From: Actinomycetota bacterium
GTDB taxonomy: Bacteria > Actinomycetota > Actinomycetes > Nanopelagicales > Nanopelagicaceae
Reading direction: 5' to 3'
DNA: 52,330 bases
Assembly: GCA_009698845.1 (NCBI GenBank)
Contig: WLPI01000003.1
Span: 1-52,330 of the forward strand
Shown here: positions 49,501 to 52,330 of the stretch, in pieces
Numbering within the stretch: position 1 is the first letter of the stretch
Layout: every line of letters starts with the position of its first letter
The notes under the pieces: model-generated
The model's database searches: none
What the model was told of the DNA's origin: nothing
Seen by the model: only the letters and a program-made list of their open reading frames with translations
Position numbers and translations under genes: made by a program

Positions 49501-52330
49501 ATCGCCACACTATCTCTTTCCCCCTTTTGTTTCAGCCACTTGTCGTAGGCAATGCGCAAGTCCCATACCGCAGTAGCCCGTATTGATATTCCGCGCTTTC
49601 CAGTACGTCGTGTTTGTCCGCGTACAAGAAGCAGGGATGTCGAGTACAGAGTTGAAGCGTGGTCCTCTTGTGCATCAGGGAAAAATGTTGAATCGCTACA
49701 TCCATAACCATCATCGAGGGTAAGAAAAATAACGCGACGTCCAGATCGTACTGGTGGCGTTTGTAGTGCCACTTTTATTCCAGCAACAAGTACAGATGAC
49801 TCAGAGCGCAGAGTAAGGAGATCTGATGACTTAACTGCCCCAATTGCATTAAGGAATTCGGCATAGAAGCTGAGCATATGTTGGGTTACATCCATCCCAA
49901 GGCGCTCTACTTCGCTGCGCACTTTCTCTGCAGGGTTCATGGGTGCAAGCCCACTGCTTTCAAGTGCAGGGGGTGCGAAACCAAAGGTAAGTTGCGAGCC
50001 AGGCAAATGCGCAACTGGTGATTTCTGTAAATCACTAAAATGCAATAAGAGATCGCGCTGATTATTGTGAATCGAATCGAAAGCACTGGTGAGAATAAGA
50101 TTTTCGATAACGGGGACAGAGGCGCCTGATCTGCGATAGAAATCAGCAAGGTCTATATATGGCTGTCCAGTAATAATTGATGCAATCTCTTTCTCGGATA
50201 TCCCTGACACGGTAGAAAATGCGATACGAATTGCATCTCCATCAAGTGTTCGCTCGACGTGATATTCATCTGATGATTTATTGATATCAAGTGCTGCTAT
50301 ACCAACTCCCATCTGACGCACTTCATCGAGCATTAATCGTTTGGGATACATGCCAGGATCATGTGTCAGCACGCCCGCCATAAATGCTGCAGGGTGATGA
50401 GTCTTAAGCCATGCAGATTGATAAGTGGGTAAAGCAAAAGCTGCAGCATGTGCTTTACAGAAACCAAATGATGCAAAGGCGCGCAGGACATCCCAAATCT
50501 CGGTAACCACTTTTAAGTGATACCCACGTTCTGTTGCAGCAGGGAAGAACCAATCGCAGACTTCTTGTTGGCCTGCCTTATCCCCCAGCGCCCGTCGTTT
50601 CTCATCGGCAGCAGCGAGAGAAATACCTGTCATCACCGAGATAATTGAAATTACTTGTTCGTGAAAGACGACAACGCCTTCAGTTTCAGACAAAATCGGT
50701 AACAAATCTGGATGAATGATTTGCGCTGGGTTCCAGCCATGTCGCGCATTAAGAAATGGGCGAATCATGTCGCTCTTTACCGGCCCAGGCCTGAAGAGTG
50801 AAATATCAATAATGAGATCGCTGAAGGTTCGCGGTTCAAGTTTTCCTACGAGTTCGCGTTGTCCTGGACTTTCTACTTGAAAAATACCTAGCGTGCGCGT
50901 TGATTGAATCAATGAATACGTATCTGCATCATCGAGTGGTACCGCATCGATATCAATCTCTTTCTCTTCTATTCTTTTAATCTCGTGGATTGCATGCGCA
51001 ATTGTGGATTGCATGCGCACGCCTAATATGTCGAGCTTCAGCAGACCAATATCTTCGACATCATCCTTATCAAATTCGACCATAGGAAAACCGCCAGCAT
51101 TAATCTGTATCGGTGCGCGATCAAGAAAAGATGCATCAGATAAGACCATCGCGCATGGATGCATTGCAAGATGTCGTGGCAGACCATCAAGACGCGCGGC
51201 AAGAGCAATCGTGGCGCGAGTAAGAGGCGCTGATGTATTAAGTGACTTAAGTTCTGGCAACGAGTTCAGCGCTGCATCGATATTTCCTGCACGAATATGT
51301 GGCATTGATTTTGCAAGGAGATCTATCTCCATTGCAGGCATTCCCAGGGCTGCCCCGGCATCGCGAATCGCATTACGTGCACGATATGTATCGACCATTG
51401 CCACAGTTGCGCACCGCGAGATTGCGCCAGGCTTGCTCCAATCTTGTGGGCCATAGCGTTTAAAGACCATGTCATAGATTTCAAGGCGACGTGCAGATTC
51501 GACGTCGATATCAATATCAGGAAGTGCGCGGCGCAGCGGTGAACAAAAACGCTCCATCAACAAACCATGTTGCATCGGATCAACACCAGAAATTCCAAGT
51601 AAGTGACAGATAAGTGAACCTGCACCACTGCCTCGCGCTGCTACACGGATATCTGCAGCTCGCGCCATATCGGTGATATCTGCAACGGTAAGAAAATATG
51701 ATTCGTATCCAAGAGTTGCAACAGTTGCGAGTTCATCATCAAGGCGTGCACGCGCTTTCGCAATTGTTGTGCCATCGTTATAGCGCCAGTTGATACCTGC
51801 TTCAGAACGAGTGCGTAGCAGGGTCCGCATAGCAGCTGCCGAATCGGCGCCAACTATGTGTGCCTCTGGTAAATGAATTGCACCTAAGCCAATATCGCGT
51901 TGCGGAGATAAGACTGCACGCTCTGCCCACTGCCGAGTTGTTTTAAGAAGTGCGCGTGGTGTGCGCTCCCCTGCTGCTCGGGCAATCTCTGCGGCCAATA
52001 GAACCATTTCATCTGTACTCTTTAAATACGCCTCAGCGTTACGGCGTTCTACATTGCGTGGATGCAGCGGAACTAATTGACGGGCGCAATCTAGGACATC
52101 GGCAACAGGTCCATCGGCGCGATCTCGCATCCGCACTGCATTAGTGATTACTGCATCAATATCGTTATCGCGAGCAAAGATCAGCGATCGAGCAGCATGA
52201 GCTGTAGAGCGAGGGCCGTTACCTGCAACTAGATGCGAGACACATTCGATAGCGTGGTCTGCAAAGAGATCGCGCGTCTGGTTAAAGATATCTAGCGCTG
52301 CATCAAAGCGGTGCGCAGCAAGTGCTTGCG
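49497..52330 (-). CDS. dnaE2: Error-prone DNA polymerase DnaE2 (ImuC-like), 5' end beyond window
   Basis: Reading frame stays open upstream of ORF-track start to the window edge (...AARSLIFARDNDIDAVITNAVRMRDRADG...). RGSGAGSLICHLLGISGVDPMQHGLLMERFCSPLRRALPDIDIDVES; GIFQVESPGQRELVGKLEPRTFSDLIIDISLFRPGPV; FGFCKAHAAAFALPTYQSAWLKTHHP; no proofreading subunit. Confidence 0.88.
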   Translation of the reverse strand, partial: QALAAHRFDAALDIFNQTRDLFADHAIECVSHLVAGNGPRSTAHAARSLIFARDNDIDAVITNAVRMRDRADGPVADVLDCARQLVPLHPRNVERRNAEAYLKSTDEMVLLAAEIARAAGERTPRALLKTTRQWAERAVLSPQRDIGLGAIHLPEAHIVGADSAAAMRTLLRTRSEAGINWRYNDGTTIAKARARLDDELATVATLGYESYFLTVADITDMARAADIRVAARGSGAGSLICHLLGISGVDPMQHGLLMERFCSPLRRALPDIDIDVESARRLEIYDMVFKRYGPQDWSKPGAISRCATVAMVDTYRARNAIRDAGAALGMPAMEIDLLAKSMPHIRAGNIDAALNSLPELKSLNTSAPLTRATIALAARLDGLPRHLAMHPCAMVLSDASFLDRAPIQINAGGFPMVEFDKDDVEDIGLLKLDILGVRMQSTIAHAIHEIKRIEEKEIDIDAVPLDDADTYSLIQSTRTLGIFQVESPGQRELVGKLEPRTFSDLIIDISLFRPGPVKSDMIRPFLNARHGWNPAQIIHPDLLPILSETEGVVVFHEQVISIISVMTGISLAAADEKRRALGDKAGQQEVCDWFFPAATERGYHLKVVTEIWDVLRAFASFGFCKAHAAAFALPTYQSAWLKTHHPAAFMAGVLTHDPGMYPKRLMLDEVRQMGVGIAALDINKSSDEYHVERTLDGDAIRIAFSTVSGISEKEIASIITGQPYIDLADFYRRSGASVPVIENLILTSAFDSIHNNQRDLLLHFSDLQKSPVAHLPGSQLTFGFAPPALESSGLAPMNPAEKVRSEVERLGMDVTQHMLSFYAEFLNAIGAVKSSDLLTLRSESSVLVAGIKVALQTPPVRSGRRVIFLTLDDGYGCSDSTFFPDAQEDHASTLYSTSLLLVRGQTRRTGKRGISIRATAVWDLRIAYDKWLKQKGERDSVAI
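50985..51019. repeat. 16-bp direct repeat GTGGATTGCATGCGCA at 19-bp period inside dnaE2
   Basis: Exact copies at 50985-51000 and 51004-51019. Confidence 0.95.

Noticed and set aside
1-52330. Search for mobile elements, phage genes, toxin-antitoxin or defence islands
   Set aside because: No transposase, integrase, restriction, Cas or toxin-like proteins seen; the gene content is conserved core housekeeping.

Overview
The window is a compact, moderately low-GC, chromosomal actinobacterial segment. Reduced freshwater Nanopelagicales/acI-like Actinobacteria is my inference from gene order and compactness. Every gene except ileS is on the minus strand. In minus-strand order from the right edge: a partial dnaE2 overlapping dinB, a DUF3040 protein, and a complete division/cell-wall (dcw) cluster (mraZ-rsmH-ftsL-like-ftsI-murE-murF-mraY-murD-ftsW-murG-murC-ftsQ-ftsZ-pgeF-yggS-sepF-yggT). 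Then come the convergent ileS with a T-box leader, a Lys-rich DksA/TraR zinc-finger protein, lspA, rluD and dnaE1. These are followed by a his/trp supercluster (hisDCBHAFI-trpE-orf-trpCBA), a MauE/DsbA pair, lgt, a VIT1-family protein, gltBD, pyk, a tRNA abutting an ANTAR response regulator, and a partial branched-chain amino-acid ABC substrate-binding protein. No CRISPR arrays, transposases, phage genes or obvious defence islands were seen. The strongest non-ORF signals are: (1) a 73-nt tRNA with anticodon CAA and a short variable loop, ending one nucleotide before the ATG of an ANTAR response regulator; (2) a long structured RNA in the rsmH (mraW) leader; (3) a 4 x 10-nt MraZ-type repeat array before mraZ; (4) an ileS T-box; (5) absence of divIVA from its usual place beside yggT. 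I see no clearly novel multi-gene system. The tRNA/ANTAR regulator arrangement is the best candidate for something under-described.
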